Shown here: piece by piece, positions 25,132 to 33,851 of the stretch
Layout: each line of letters starts with the position of its first letter
Position numbering within the stretch: position 1 is the first letter of the stretch
Source of the DNA: Hyphomicrobiales bacterium
GTDB lineage: Bacteria > Pseudomonadota > Alphaproteobacteria > Rhizobiales > Rhizobiaceae
Assembly (NCBI GenBank): GCA_900473795.1
Contig: UCMT01000018.1
Coordinates: forward strand, 1-64,000
Length of the DNA: 64,000 nucleotides
Direction: 5' to 3'
The notes under the pieces: generated by a model
What the model saw: the letters and a program-made list of their open reading frames with translations, nothing else
The model's database searches: none
What the model was told of the DNA's origin: nothing
Program-made: the position numbers and the translations under genes

Positions 25132-26061
25132 ATGAAAATTTCCCGCATTCTTCTGACCTCGGCTGCCGCCCTGGCCCTCTCTTTCGGTTCGGCGCAGGCT
25201 CAGGAAGTCAAGAAGCTCGGCCTGGCTGTTGCAAACCTTCAGGCAAACTTCTTCAACCAGATCAAGCAAGCCGTCGAGGCCGAAGCCAAGGCTCGCGGAA
25301 TTGAAGTCGTCACCGTTGATGCCAAGGGTGACGGCCCGACGCAGGTGAACCAAATCCAGGATCTTCTCACGCAGGACATTGACGCGCTCATCTACATCCC
25401 GGCAGGTGCCGCGGCTGCTTCTGTCCCGGTAAAGCTTGCACACCAGTCGGATGTACCGGTTATCAATGTCGATCGTAACGCCGACGGCGCCCCGGGCGAC
25501 ACCTTCCTCGCGACGGACTCGGTTGCTTCAGCCAATGCCGTTTGCAAGCACATCATCGAGAAGGCCGGGGGCAAGGGCAATATGGTCATCATCCATGGCC
25601 AGAAGGGCACGACGCCGGAAGTCGATCGCACGAAGGGCTGCATGGACGCTGTGAGTGCCAATCCCGGCGTCAAGGTCGTCGCCGAACAGTGGTCCAACAT
25701 GTGGAGCCAGGATGAGGGCTTCCAGATCATGCAGAACCTGCTCCAGGCAAACCCTGACGTCTCCATTGTCTTTGCCCAGGCCGACGGCCTCGCACTGGGT
25801 GCCGCGCAGGCGATCAAGGTCGGCAACCCGTCGCAGAAGATCGTCGTTGGCGGCTTCGATGGTGACACCGCCGCTCTCGAAGCTCTCAAGAATGGGGTAT
25901 TCGACGTGACCGCGACGCAGCAGACCCAGAAGATGGGCCGCACGGCCGTCGATATGGCAGTCAGGATCGTCGGTGGCGAGAAGGTCGAGCCTGTGCAGTT
26001 GATGGATGCGACGCTTACCACCAAGGACAACGTCGACGGTTTCATCGCCAACCATCCGTAA
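25132..26061 (+). CDS. Ribose-type ABC transporter substrate-binding protein
   Basis: This 309-residue periplasmic protein has a clear signal peptide, KISRILLTSAAALALSFGSAQA, cleaved near residue 24. The binding domain has LAVANLQANFFNQIKQAVEAEA, QDIDALIYIPAGAAAASVPVKLA and PVINVDRNADGAPGD, typical of the RbsB family. TATGGAGG precedes the ATG at 25132; an ATG inside that site (25120) is less likely the start. It would deliver the sugar to the adjacent permease. Confidence 0.92.
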   Translation: MKISRILLTSAAALALSFGSAQAQEVKKLGLAVANLQANFFNQIKQAVEAEAKARGIEVVTVDAKGDGPTQVNQIQDLLTQDIDALIYIPAGAAAASVPVKLAHQSDVPVINVDRNADGAPGDTFLATDSVASANAVCKHIIEKAGGKGNMVIIHGQKGTTPEVDRTKGCMDAVSANPGVKVVAEQWSNMWSQDEGFQIMQNLLQANPDVSIVFAQADGLALGAAQAIKVGNPSQKIVVGGFDGDTAALEALKNGVFDVTATQQTQKMGRTAVDMAVRIVGGEKVEPVQLMDATLTTKDNVDGFIANHP

Positions 26062-26083
26062 GGTCAGCGAAAGGAGCGGTGCC

Positions 26084-27562
26084 ATGACTGATCCGGTTCT
26101 CTCACTCAGGGGTATCTTCAAGCGCTATGGCCCGCTGGAGGTGCTTAGGAACGTTAGCCTCGACGTTTATCCCGGAGAGGTCGTCGCGTTGCTTGGCGAG
26201 AACGGTGCCGGCAAGTCCACCTTGTCGGGCATCATTGCCGGATCCCGCACCCCTTCCGAAGGCACCATGACATGGCAGGGGCAGCCTTATGCCCCTGCCT
26301 CCCCACGCGAGGCGATCGACAAGGGCGTTGTCCTCATCCATCAGGAGCTTCAGCTGCTGCCGGAATTGACGATCGCGGAGAACGTCTTCATCGGGCGCTG
26401 GCCGGTGAAGAACGGCGTTGTCGACCGCGCAGAGATGGTCGAACGAGCGCAGGAGCAGCTCTCCCGCTTGAACCTGCATGTTCCCGCGACGCGAAAGGTC
26501 GCGGGGCTATCGACCGCCAACCAGCAGCTCATCGAGATCGCCAAGGCCTTGGCGCTGGACGCGAAGCTGTTGATCCTCGACGAACCGACCGCCGCACTCG
26601 GCGGCGCAGAAACCGAGGCGCTTTTCGAGCAGGTTCGAAAGCTGCGCTCCGAGGGTGTCGGGATCATCTACATCTCGCACCGGATGGAGGAAATCAAACA
26701 GATCACGGATCGCATCGTCGTCCTGCGGGATGGGGAGCGCGTTCAGGAATTCGCAGACAGCGCGACACCGGTTCGCACGATCGTCGAAAGCATGGTTGGA
26801 CGGTCGCTCGACAGATTGTTCCCGGCACTGCCGGTCCCTCAGGAGCGACCAGTGCTGGAGGTCGACGGACTGACGGCTGCAGATGATTCGTTCCGCGATG
26901 TAACCTTCGAGGTTCGGGCTGGCGAGATTCTCGGTATTGCGGGGCTCGTGGGGGCCGGTCGCACGGAATTGGTCCGTGCAATCGCCGGTGCCGATCAGGT
27001 CAAGTCCGGCACGGTGCGCCTCAATGGAGAGGGACTGACGCTGCGCAGCCCGGCTGATGCCATTGCGAAGGGCATTGTCATGGTCCCCGAGGACCGAAAG
27101 CTTCAAGGCCTGGTCGTCGGTCATCGCATCGGCGAAAACCTTGTCTATGCCAACCTCGATCGCTTCGGGGGCCGGTGGATCACTCCGTCCATGAAACGCG
27201 ACCTCGCCAGGAAAGCCATCTCGATTTTTGGCATCAAGGGACGTGGCGAGCAGCTGGCATCGGACCTCTCGGGCGGAAACCAGCAGAAGATCGTGATCGC
27301 CAAGTGGCTCATGCGCGATCCGAAGGTTGTCGTGCTCGATGAGCCGACCCGAGGCATCGACGTCGGCGCTCGAGCCGGCATCTACGATATCATCGTCGGC
27401 CTCGCGAAAAAGGGAGTCGCGGTCATCGTCGTCAGCTCCGATCTGGAAGAGGTGCTCGGCGTTTCGAACCGGATACTCGTCCTCGCGCAGGGCAAGCAGG
27501 CTGGCATCCTGGATCGCGAGCAGGCGAATGATGTCTCGGTCATGGAATTGGCTACAATCTGA
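26084..27562 (+). CDS. Ribose-type ABC transporter ATP-binding protein (two-domain)
   Basis: This 492-residue ATPase has two ABC domains, as in RbsA. The first has Walker A GENGAGKST near residues 40-48, a degenerate signature (LSTANQQLIEIAKAL) and Walker B LLILDEPTAALGG. The second has the usual degenerate nucleotide loop GLVGAGRTEL near 288-297, signature LSGGNQQKIVIAKWL and VVVLDEPTRGIDVG. The ATG at 26084 follows AGGAGCGG, 22 bp behind the binding-protein gene. Confidence 0.92.
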   Translation: MTDPVLSLRGIFKRYGPLEVLRNVSLDVYPGEVVALLGENGAGKSTLSGIIAGSRTPSEGTMTWQGQPYAPASPREAIDKGVVLIHQELQLLPELTIAENVFIGRWPVKNGVVDRAEMVERAQEQLSRLNLHVPATRKVAGLSTANQQLIEIAKALALDAKLLILDEPTAALGGAETEALFEQVRKLRSEGVGIIYISHRMEEIKQITDRIVVLRDGERVQEFADSATPVRTIVESMVGRSLDRLFPALPVPQERPVLEVDGLTAADDSFRDVTFEVRAGEILGIAGLVGAGRTELVRAIAGADQVKSGTVRLNGEGLTLRSPADAIAKGIVMVPEDRKLQGLVVGHRIGENLVYANLDRFGGRWITPSMKRDLARKAISIFGIKGRGEQLASDLSGGNQQKIVIAKWLMRDPKVVVLDEPTRGIDVGARAGIYDIIVGLAKKGVAVIVVSSDLEEVLGVSNRILVLAQGKQAGILDREQANDVSVMELATI

Positions 27563-27586
27563 AAACGAAATGAGAAAGGAAGAGCG

Positions 27587-28375
27587 ATGCCCGACATCAC
27601 TCTCAATGCGCCCAAGCTTTTCGATCTTTCTGGCCAGGTCGCCTTCGTGACAGGCGCGGGCAGCGGTATTGGACAGCGTATCGCGATCGGCCTTGCGCAG
27701 TGCGGCGCCGATGTTGCCTTGCTTGACCGCCGGAATGACGACGGTCTGTCGCACACGGCGGAATTCGTTCGCCAGGCCGGGCGCCGATCCATCCAGATCG
27801 CCGCCGACGTCACCAACAAGGCATCGCTGGCGGAGGCTGTTGAGCGGACTGAAAGCGAGCTCGGCCATCTCTCCCTTGCCGTGAATGCGGCCGGGATCGC
27901 GAATGCCAATCCCGCCGAGGAAATGGAAGAAGAGCAATACCAGACGCTGATGGACATCAACCTCAAGGGCGTGTTCCTGTCATGTCAGGCCGAGGCGCGC
28001 TCCATGCTCAAGCGCGGCAAAGGCTCTATCGTCAATATCGCCTCCATGTCGGGCGTTATCGTCAATCGTGGCCTCAGCCAGTGCCACTACAACGCCTCCA
28101 AGGCGGGTGTGATCCACATGTCGAAATCCATGGCGATGGAATGGGTGGATCGCGGAATCCGGGTCAATACGATTTCGCCGGGTTATACCGCCACGCCGAT
28201 GAACACGCGACCGGAGATGGTTCACCAGACGAAGCTTTTCGAAGAACAGACACCTATGCAGCGCATGGCGACCGTCAATGAAATGGTTGGTCCCGCGGTC
28301 TTCCTGCTCTCGGACGCTGCGAGTTTCGTGACGGGTGTCGACCTTCTGGTTGACGGCGGATTCTGCTGCTGGTGA
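27587..28375 (+). CDS. Short-chain dehydrogenase/reductase 1 of the sugar operon
   Basis: This 262-residue NAD(P)-dependent enzyme has the cofactor motif VTGAGSGIGQ near residues 23-32, the NAAGIANANPAEE segment, the catalytic YNASKAG (Tyr near 167, Lys near 171) and a C-terminal GVDLLVDGGFCCW. The family includes polyol and sugar dehydrogenases. It follows the sugar ATPase gene by 24 bp with AAGGAAGAG as ribosome site, so it probably oxidises or reduces the imported sugar or polyol. The substrate is not known. Confidence 0.9.
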   Translation: MPDITLNAPKLFDLSGQVAFVTGAGSGIGQRIAIGLAQCGADVALLDRRNDDGLSHTAEFVRQAGRRSIQIAADVTNKASLAEAVERTESELGHLSLAVNAAGIANANPAEEMEEEQYQTLMDINLKGVFLSCQAEARSMLKRGKGSIVNIASMSGVIVNRGLSQCHYNASKAGVIHMSKSMAMEWVDRGIRVNTISPGYTATPMNTRPEMVHQTKLFEEQTPMQRMATVNEMVGPAVFLLSDAASFVTGVDLLVDGGFCCW

Positions 28376-28613
28376 CGTGATTACCGAGGTGTACGCCGCC
28401 ATGGATGCGACCCTTTCCAAGAGATGTGGAACGGAGGCAAGCGAGATGCGCTTGTTGGCGGCGCATCCCCGCAAGGCATCCGACGTCGTGACGATCCTCG
28501 CGCCGCGCCCCTGAGGCAAGAACCGAAATAGCAACTGACGCGATAGTGGCCGCGCGCGATCGATGCGTCGGGAGGCTCCGCGGCCGCATGCGGAAATAAA
28601 AAGGGAGTCGCGA
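28376..28613. other. Spacer between the two dehydrogenase genes
   Basis: This gap of 238 bases is larger than others in the operon. A 37-codon frame at 28401-28514 is open but has no ribosome site or recognisable similarity. The ribosome site GGGAG at 28604-28608 belongs to the next gene. A separate promoter may lie here; none is clear. Confidence 0.3.
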
Positions 28614-29396
28614 ATGTACCGCTTCGAAAACAAGACTGTCGTCATTACCGGCGCAAGCCGAGGCATCGGTGCAGCCATTGCGAGGCGCTTTGCCCGGGAA
28701 GGGGCCAACCTGCTTTTGTCCGCGAACGAAGAATCCGTGCATGCGGTTGCTGAAGACATCAAGGGCAGCGGCGGCCGTGCAGCATCCTTCGTAGGCGATG
28801 TTACCGACAAAGCGAGCGTCGTTGCCCTGTTCGATGCCGCCGAGAGCGCCTTCGGTTCCGTGGATGTTTCTATCCAGAACGCGGGCGTCATCACCATTTC
28901 GCGGATCGAGGATTTGTCGGAGGCCGACTGGGACAAGGTCATGGCTGTCAATACGAAGGGTGTCTTTCTATGCGCACAAGAGGCGATCTCGCGCATGCGC
29001 AGACATCGCCGTGGCGGTCGCATAATCAACACCGCGTCGGGCCAGGCCCGAGACGGCTTTATCTACACCCCGCATTATGCCGCATCCAAGATGGGGGTCG
29101 TCGGAATAACGCAGAGCCTCGCAAAGGAAGTCGCGACCGAGAACATAACCGTCAATGCCTTCTGCCCCGGTATCATCGAGACCGACATGTGGGCTTACAA
29201 TGATCAAGTGTGGGGCAAGCTGCTTGGGAACTACGGCCCTGGCGAACTGATGAAGGAGTGGGTTCAAGGCATCCCGATGAAGCGGCCCGGATCAGGCGAG
29301 GATGTTGCAGGACTGGTTGCGTTCCTTGCCAGCGACGATGCGGCCTACATTACCGGGCAGACGATCAATGTCGATGGCGGCTTGATCATGTCCTGA
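28614..29396 (+). CDS. Short-chain dehydrogenase/reductase 2 of the sugar region
   Basis: This 260-residue enzyme has VITGASRGIGAAIARRFA (about residues 10-27), SIQNAGVITISRIEDL, the catalytic block NTASGQARDGFIYTPHYAASKMG (Tyr and Lys in YAASK near 159-163) and the C-terminal ITGQTINVDGGLIMS. The ATG at 28614 follows AAAAAGGGAGTCGCGA. It looks like a polyol or sugar dehydrogenase and may act in series with the dehydrogenase upstream, for example at another carbon. Confidence 0.9.
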   Translation: MYRFENKTVVITGASRGIGAAIARRFAREGANLLLSANEESVHAVAEDIKGSGGRAASFVGDVTDKASVVALFDAAESAFGSVDVSIQNAGVITISRIEDLSEADWDKVMAVNTKGVFLCAQEAISRMRRHRRGGRIINTASGQARDGFIYTPHYAASKMGVVGITQSLAKEVATENITVNAFCPGIIETDMWAYNDQVWGKLLGNYGPGELMKEWVQGIPMKRPGSGEDVAGLVAFLASDDAAYITGQTINVDGGLIMS

Positions 29397-29465
29397 CGGC
29401 TGACCGATAGGGCGGGTGCCGCTGATCGCCAATGCCGTTTTCCGCCTCCATACGGGCACCAACGG

Positions 29466-30401
29466 TCATGTCGGTGCATCGGCGCCCATATCACAGGTCC
29501 AGTGTCCCGCCGCGCCCAGCTTTCTGACGACGGAAAGCAAGATCTTCCGCACCTCGATCACCGCCCGCGTCGGTGGATGATTGACCGGCATATCGAGGAC
29601 GAAGCGACGTGCGAGGCCGGGATGCGTCAGGGCGACGGCGGATAGGGTTCTGCTTTCCTCATCGGTGTGCACTGCGCCACGCCCGAGGATCGTCAGTCCG
29701 AGACCGGCGCGGATTGCCGCCTTCGTGCTCGCCACGCCTTCGATTTCGCGCACGATATTGAGGTCTCGTCCGAATATCAGAGCCTGCCGCTCAAGGAGAA
29801 TGCGGATCCCGTGCCGGCGAGTGGGTAGGATCAGTTGCAGGCCCAACGCCTCTTCGACCGTCAACGCGGCATCGGGCGCGAAGTGCCCGGAAGGTCCGAC
29901 GACATAGAGCCTCTCGTCGAAGAGCGGCGCGGATGTCGACTTGGCGACATTGTCCAACGTGACGGCAAGATCGTGGACACGCGTATCCACCGCCGCTCGA
30001 AGCGCCTGGCTGTCGCCCTCGCTGACCGTCAGCCGGATTTTCGGGAATCGCTGCGCGCATGCCTCGATCACCGGGATCGAGAGTATCGGGCTAATCGAGC
30101 TCAGAATCCCGAGCGAGACGTCGCCCGTCGGATATTTCGCCTGTTCTTTCGTCGCTGCTTCTGCCTGATCGAGCGCGCGAAGGATGGCCTGCGCGTGCGA
30201 CAGCAGCGTAACTCCTGCTTCGGTGGCGACCACGCCCCGCGGCGTCCGGTTCAGAAGCTGGACACCCAGCTGCTCTTCGAGCGCACGGATATGCAGGCTG
30301 AGCGCGGGCTGCGCAACGCCGAGTTCGCTGGAGGCGCGCGTAAACGATCCCAGTTCGGCAATCTTGGCGAAGTAGCGCATCTTCAACAGGTCGAGAGCCA
30401 T
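29466..30401 (-). CDS. LysR-family transcriptional regulator
   Basis: This 311-residue protein has an N-terminal winged helix (LDLLKMRYFAKIAELGSFTRASSELGVAQPALSLHIRALEEQLG, residues 3-46) and a complete effector domain ending near residue 300. The ATG at 30401 is chosen because it sits just before the DNA-binding domain and has GGGAA upstream; the frame is open further upstream but that part is not LysR-like. It is divergent from an RraA-family aldolase gene, which is its most likely target. Confidence 0.9.
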   Translation of the reverse strand: MALDLLKMRYFAKIAELGSFTRASSELGVAQPALSLHIRALEEQLGVQLLNRTPRGVVATEAGVTLLSHAQAILRALDQAEAATKEQAKYPTGDVSLGILSSISPILSIPVIEACAQRFPKIRLTVSEGDSQALRAAVDTRVHDLAVTLDNVAKSTSAPLFDERLYVVGPSGHFAPDAALTVEEALGLQLILPTRRHGIRILLERQALIFGRDLNIVREIEGVASTKAAIRAGLGLTILGRGAVHTDEESRTLSAVALTHPGLARRFVLDMPVNHPPTRAVIEVRKILLSVVRKLGAAGHWTCDMGADAPT

Positions 30402-30431
30402 ACGGGTTCCCAAAGGGCAATATACTGAACC

Positions 30432-30446
30432 GATATAGCTAATATC
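30432..30446. promoter_or_regulatory. Candidate LysR operator
   Basis: The inverted repeat GATAT-AGCTA-ATATC lies 31 bp from the LysR start codon, in the AT-rich region shared with the divergent aldolase gene. Its arms and spacing fit the T-N11-A form of LysR sites. A further ATATATAT run follows. Confidence 0.5.
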
Positions 30447-30610
30447 TCCGATATATATTTGTTTGAATAGTCTCTCCCGCTTAAAACAGGCTGGAAGGGG
30501 GAGGATGCGCCGGGGCGAAGCGACTTTCGAAGCACGCCCGGATTTGTTCGTCTCAAAGGACACGTACCCTCGTTCGCCGCAATCACCTGAAACCGACCGA
30601 GGAGACCAAC

Positions 30611-31285
30611 ATGATTCATATCAAGCAAATTCCTGAGCGCCCGGCCAAAGCCGATATAGAGGCGATTGCCCCTTTCTCGCCGGCAACGCTCCATGAAGCG
30701 CAGGGGCGGCGCGGTGCATTGTCCTCTCGCATCAAACCGGTCGATTACCGAATGAAGCTTTGCGGACCGGCCTTTACGGTCAAGTGCGCACCGCGCGACA
30801 ACATCATGCTGCAGCTTGCCATCAACTACGCCAATCCCGGCGATATCATCGTCGTCTCTGCAGGCGAATATGAGGAAGCGGGTTCGTTCGGCGACGTCTT
30901 GGCCAATGCATGCCTGGCCAAGGGCATCGGCGGGCTTGTCACCGACACCGGCGTTCGCGACACCTTGCAGCTTCGAGACCTGGGCTTCCCGGTGTTTTCG
31001 CTGAGTGTCTGCATCAAGGGAACGGTCAAGGAAACGCTGACGGCCGTCAACGATCCAATCATCGTCGGAGGCGAGCTGATCTATCCGGGCGACATCATCG
31101 TCGGCGATGCGGACGGCCTGGTCGTCGTCCGCCGGAACGAGGCGCAGGAAGTCGCGAAGCTCGCCCAGGCCCGCGAGGACGCGGAAGCCGGCTACATTGC
31201 CGCCTACAAGGCCGGCAAGTCGGTGATCGAAGTCAGCAATCTCGAACCTGTTCTCAAGGCCAAAGGCTTCAAGATCGACCTCTGA
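30611..31285 (+). CDS. RraA-family aldolase/hydroxyacid-handling protein, second copy
   Basis: This 224-residue protein belongs to the same fold family as the LigK-like gene at 9.4-10 kb: PATLHEAQGRRGALSS (about residues 24-39), PRDNIMLQLAINYANPGDIIVV, SFGDVLANACLAKGIGGLVTDTGVRD (about 91-116) and IIVGDADGLVVV. The metal and pyruvate-binding residues look intact. Members are 4-hydroxy-4-methyl-2-oxoglutarate/4-carboxy-4-hydroxy-2-oxoadipate aldolases or oxaloacetate decarboxylases. The context gives no clear pathway; control by the divergent LysR is likely. GAGGAG precedes the ATG. Confidence 0.82.
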   Translation: MIHIKQIPERPAKADIEAIAPFSPATLHEAQGRRGALSSRIKPVDYRMKLCGPAFTVKCAPRDNIMLQLAINYANPGDIIVVSAGEYEEAGSFGDVLANACLAKGIGGLVTDTGVRDTLQLRDLGFPVFSLSVCIKGTVKETLTAVNDPIIVGGELIYPGDIIVGDADGLVVVRRNEAQEVAKLAQAREDAEAGYIAAYKAGKSVIEVSNLEPVLKAKGFKIDL

Positions 31286-31293
31286 CCGACGAC

Positions 31294-31332
31294 CTCGCAG
31301 GCGATGCATGCCGAGAAAACATCGCCTGCGAG
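31294..31332 (+). terminator. Stem-loop behind the aldolase gene
   Basis: A perfect 13-bp stem, CTCGCAGGCGATG (31294-31306) with CATCGCCTGCGAG (31320-31332), begins 8 bp after the stop codon. No T-run follows, so it may be a terminator helped by Rho or an mRNA 3'-end stabiliser. Confidence 0.6.
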
Positions 31333-31612
31333 ACCGCGCTTGCGCAGACCAGAATTCGTCAGCATCCGGACGTTGCCAGGGCGTTCGCCGCAGGCAGCGC
31401 TTCGGCCTGTTCCCACACATGACGGCGGAAAGACCGGCAGCCGCGGCGATCGCGGCTCCGCGCCGTGATCGCCGCGAGGGGGAACCGGCTCGTGAAAACC
31501 CGCTCCATCAAAACTTCGTCTGACCCCATCGCGCCGGCACTGATGTACTCAGAATGCAGCCTGATGCTGGTATTGCCAGCGGAATGAGGGCAGCCTTGAG
31601 TATGGGTGACGC
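31333..31612. other. Spacer before the carboxylase operon
   Basis: These 280 bases between the stem-loop and the biotin carrier gene show no recognisable gene. They should hold the promoter of the carboxylase-pxp operon, but no clear hexamer pair could be picked out. Confidence 0.3.
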
Positions 31613-32038
31613 ATGGATCTTTCAAAAATAAGGACGTTGATCGACTTCGTCGGCCAATCCAACATCACCGAGCTTGCGGTCACGGAAAAAGACACGACGG
31701 TGCGGATCTTCCGGACGCGTTCCTCGAACGAAGGCGCATCGCGCCAGGATGCACCGGCGGCCGAGTCCACCGTGCCACCCGCTGCAGCGCCGACCGAGAC
31801 GACCGCCGCCATTCTTGCCCCGATCTTCGGAGTGCTGCATGTGGCGCCGGCGCCCGGAGAGAAAGCCTTCGTCACTTTGGGCGCCGTGGTCGAAGCTGGC
31901 CAGACCCTGTTCATCATTGAAGCCATGAAAGTCTTCAACCCCATTGCCGCCCCCCGCGCCGGCCGGATCGCCCGCCTTGCCGCCATCGACGGCAGCGAGG
32001 TGGAGGCCGGCGACCTTCTGGCGGAGATCGCCGGATGA
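31613..32038 (+). CDS. accB: Biotin carboxyl carrier protein (AccB-like)
   Basis: This is a 141-residue carrier. After an N-terminal helix region and an Ala/Pro-rich linker (about residues 45-65) comes a biotinyl domain with the attachment motif EAMKVFN near 102-108, where the lysine would carry biotin. It is the first gene of an operon continuing with biotin carboxylase, a carrier-like protein and 5-oxoprolinase subunits. The stop overlaps the next start (ATGATG). It is probably not the housekeeping acetyl-CoA carboxylase carrier, given this context. Confidence 0.9.
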   Translation: MDLSKIRTLIDFVGQSNITELAVTEKDTTVRIFRTRSSNEGASRQDAPAAESTVPPAAAPTETTAAILAPIFGVLHVAPAPGEKAFVTLGAVVEAGQTLFIIEAMKVFNPIAAPRAGRIARLAAIDGSEVEAGDLLAEIAG

Positions 32039-33426
32039 TGGAGGGACAAAAAGACAGGGCCGGGAAGGATTGCCGCTTCGATACGGTGCTGATCGCCAAC
32101 CGCGGAGAAATCGCGCTGCGGATCCTCAAAGCCTGCAAGGATCTCGGTCTGAAGACGGTCGTGGTCTGTTCACAGCCGGACCGGCAGGCAAGCTACGGCA
32201 CGCTCGCCGACACCTTCCTGTGCATCGGCCCGGCCAGCGCCGGGAAAAGCTATCTGAACCGGGATGCAATCCTTCTCGCCGCCCGTATCACAGGGGCAGG
32301 GGCGGTCCACCCCGGCTACGGATTCCTGTCCGAGAACGCGGCATTCTCGGAAGCGGTCGAAAAGGCGGGAATGGTCTTCATAGGGCCGACGGCCCGGGCG
32401 ATCGCGACCATGGGCGACAAGATTGCCGCCAAGAGCGCGATGATCGCAGCCGGCGTTCCCTGTGTTCCCGGGCCGGATTCGGCCCTTCCCGATGATCGCG
32501 CTGCGATCGAGGCGATTGCGTCTAAGATCGGCTATCCGGTCATCGTCAAGGCCGCGGGCGGCGGCGGCGGGCGCGGCATGCGCGTGGTGCCCGATGCCGG
32601 CGCGCTGCATGCGTCTATCGCGCTTACCCGGGAGGAGGCGCGCCAGGCTTTCGGAACGCCGGCTCTCTACATGGAAAAATTTCTCGAGCACCCGCGCCAC
32701 GTCGAAATCCAGGTGCTCTGTGATGTCCACGGAAACGCGATTTGGCTCGGCCACCGCGATTGTTCCATGCAGCGGCGCCACCAGAAGGTGGTCGAAGAGG
32801 CGCCGGCGCCCGGCATCGCATACGATATCATCGCGCCGGTCGCGGAAGCCTGCCTCAAGGCCTGCCGGCAGACCGGGTATCGCGGCGTCGGCACCTTCGA
32901 ATTCCTCTATGAGGACGGTGGGTTCTATTTCATCGAGATGAATACGCGGCTGCAGGTCGAACATCCGGTGACGGAAATGACGAGCGGCATCGATATCGTC
33001 CAGGCGCAAATCAAAGCCGCGCAGGGCATTCCGCTCGACATCGCACAGAGCGACGTCGAGAGCGACGGCCATGCCTTCGAATGCCGGATCAATGCCGAAG
33101 ACCCGGACACCTTCCTGGCGTCCGCCGGCACGATTACCGCGTTGACGCTGCCGTCGGGACCCGGCGTTCGCGTCGATACCCACGTGCATGCCGGCTACAA
33201 GGTTCCACCCTATTACGATTCTCTCATCGGCAAGCTGATCGTGCATGCGCCGACGCGGGCCGAGGCGATCGTCGTCATGCGGACGGCGCTTGCGGAAACC
33301 GAGATCGAGGGCATTTCGACCAATCTTCCGCTGTTGCGCGCACTTTTCGACGACGACGGCTTTGCGGCCGGCGGGACGGATATCCACTATCTCGAGAAAT
33401 GGCTGAAACGGCGGAGTGCATCATGA
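32035..33426 (+). CDS. accC: Biotin carboxylase (AccC-like)
   Basis: This 463-residue ATP-grasp enzyme has [21 protein letters not shown] near residues 18-38, the glycine-rich loop [15 protein letters not shown] near 171-185, the [12 protein letters not shown] segment and the catalytic [14 protein letters not shown] near 300-313. It carboxylates the carrier's biotin with bicarbonate and ATP. The length fits AccC. It starts inside the accB stop and ends inside the next start codon, so all three are coupled. The acceptor is likely set by the PxpB/PxpC pair downstream, as discussed in the findings. Confidence 0.92.
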   Translation: MMEGQKDRAGKDCRFDTVLIANRGEIALRILKACKDLGLKTVVVCSQPDRQASYGTLADTFLCIGPASAGKSYLNRDAILLAARITGAGAVHPGYGFLSENAAFSEAVEKAGMVFIGPTARAIATMGDKIAAKSAMIAAGVPCVPGPDSALPDDRAAIEAIASKIGYPVIVKAAGGGGGRGMRVVPDAGALHASIALTREEARQAFGTPALYMEKFLEHPRHVEIQVLCDVHGNAIWLGHRDCSMQRRHQKVVEEAPAPGIAYDIIAPVAEACLKACRQTGYRGVGTFEFLYEDGGFYFIEMNTRLQVEHPVTEMTSGIDIVQAQIKAAQGIPLDIAQSDVESDGHAFECRINAEDPDTFLASAGTITALTLPSGPGVRVDTHVHAGYKVPPYYDSLIGKLIVHAPTRAEAIVVMRTALAETEIEGISTNLPLLRALFDDDGFAAGGTDIHYLEKWLKRRSAS

Positions 33427-33851
33427 GCGCGGTGGACTTCAGCGATCCGGCGACGATCGCCTTTCTCGCCGCTGCCCTGCAGGCGGCGGGCGTCGACGGC
33501 ATCGAAATCGAGCAGTCCACGCGCAAGGTGCGGATCGTCGTCGAGCGCGACGCTCCCGGTGCGGCGCCGCTCGTCCAGACATTGCAGACGAGCCCGGGTG
33601 CCACGCAGTTGGAGGTGGTTACGGCGCCAATGGCAGGAATCTTCGGCGCCAACCATCCCGAGTCCCCCGCGCCATCGTCGAAGCCTCCGCGAAAGGTCGC
33701 CGCAGGCGAGACCTTGGGCTTCATCCGGATCGGCTCTGTCCTCCTGCCGGTCAAGGCAACACAGCCGGGCATGCTCACAGGCCGCGTTGCCAAGGATGGC
33801 ACCGTTGTCGGCTATGGCGATCCCCTCTTTGAAATCGAGCTACGCCCATGA
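33423..33851 (+). CDS. Carrier-like protein lacking the biotinylation lysine
   Basis: This 142-residue protein has the layout of a biotin carrier: an N-terminal part ([20 protein letters not shown], then [17 protein letters not shown]), a linker, and a biotinyl/lipoyl-type fold from about residue 67. Where a carrier has EAMK, this protein reads [11 protein letters not shown], so the modified lysine is replaced (by Ser in my alignment) and no M-K pair is present. It may be a scaffold subunit of the carboxylase. The ATG overlaps the accC stop (ATGA), and its own stop overlaps the pxpB start. Confidence 0.8.
   Translation: MSAVDFSDPATIAFLAAALQAAGVDGIEIEQSTRKVRIVVERDAPGAAPLVQTLQTSPGATQLEVVTAPMAGIFGANHPESPAPSSKPPRKVAAGETLGFIRIGSVLLPVKATQPGMLTGRVAKDGTVVGYGDPLFEIELRP

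Noticed and set aside
28401-28514. A 37-codon small open frame between the two dehydrogenase genes
   Set aside because: No ribosome site precedes it, the protein has no recognisable feature, and frames this short are expected by chance in high-GC DNA.
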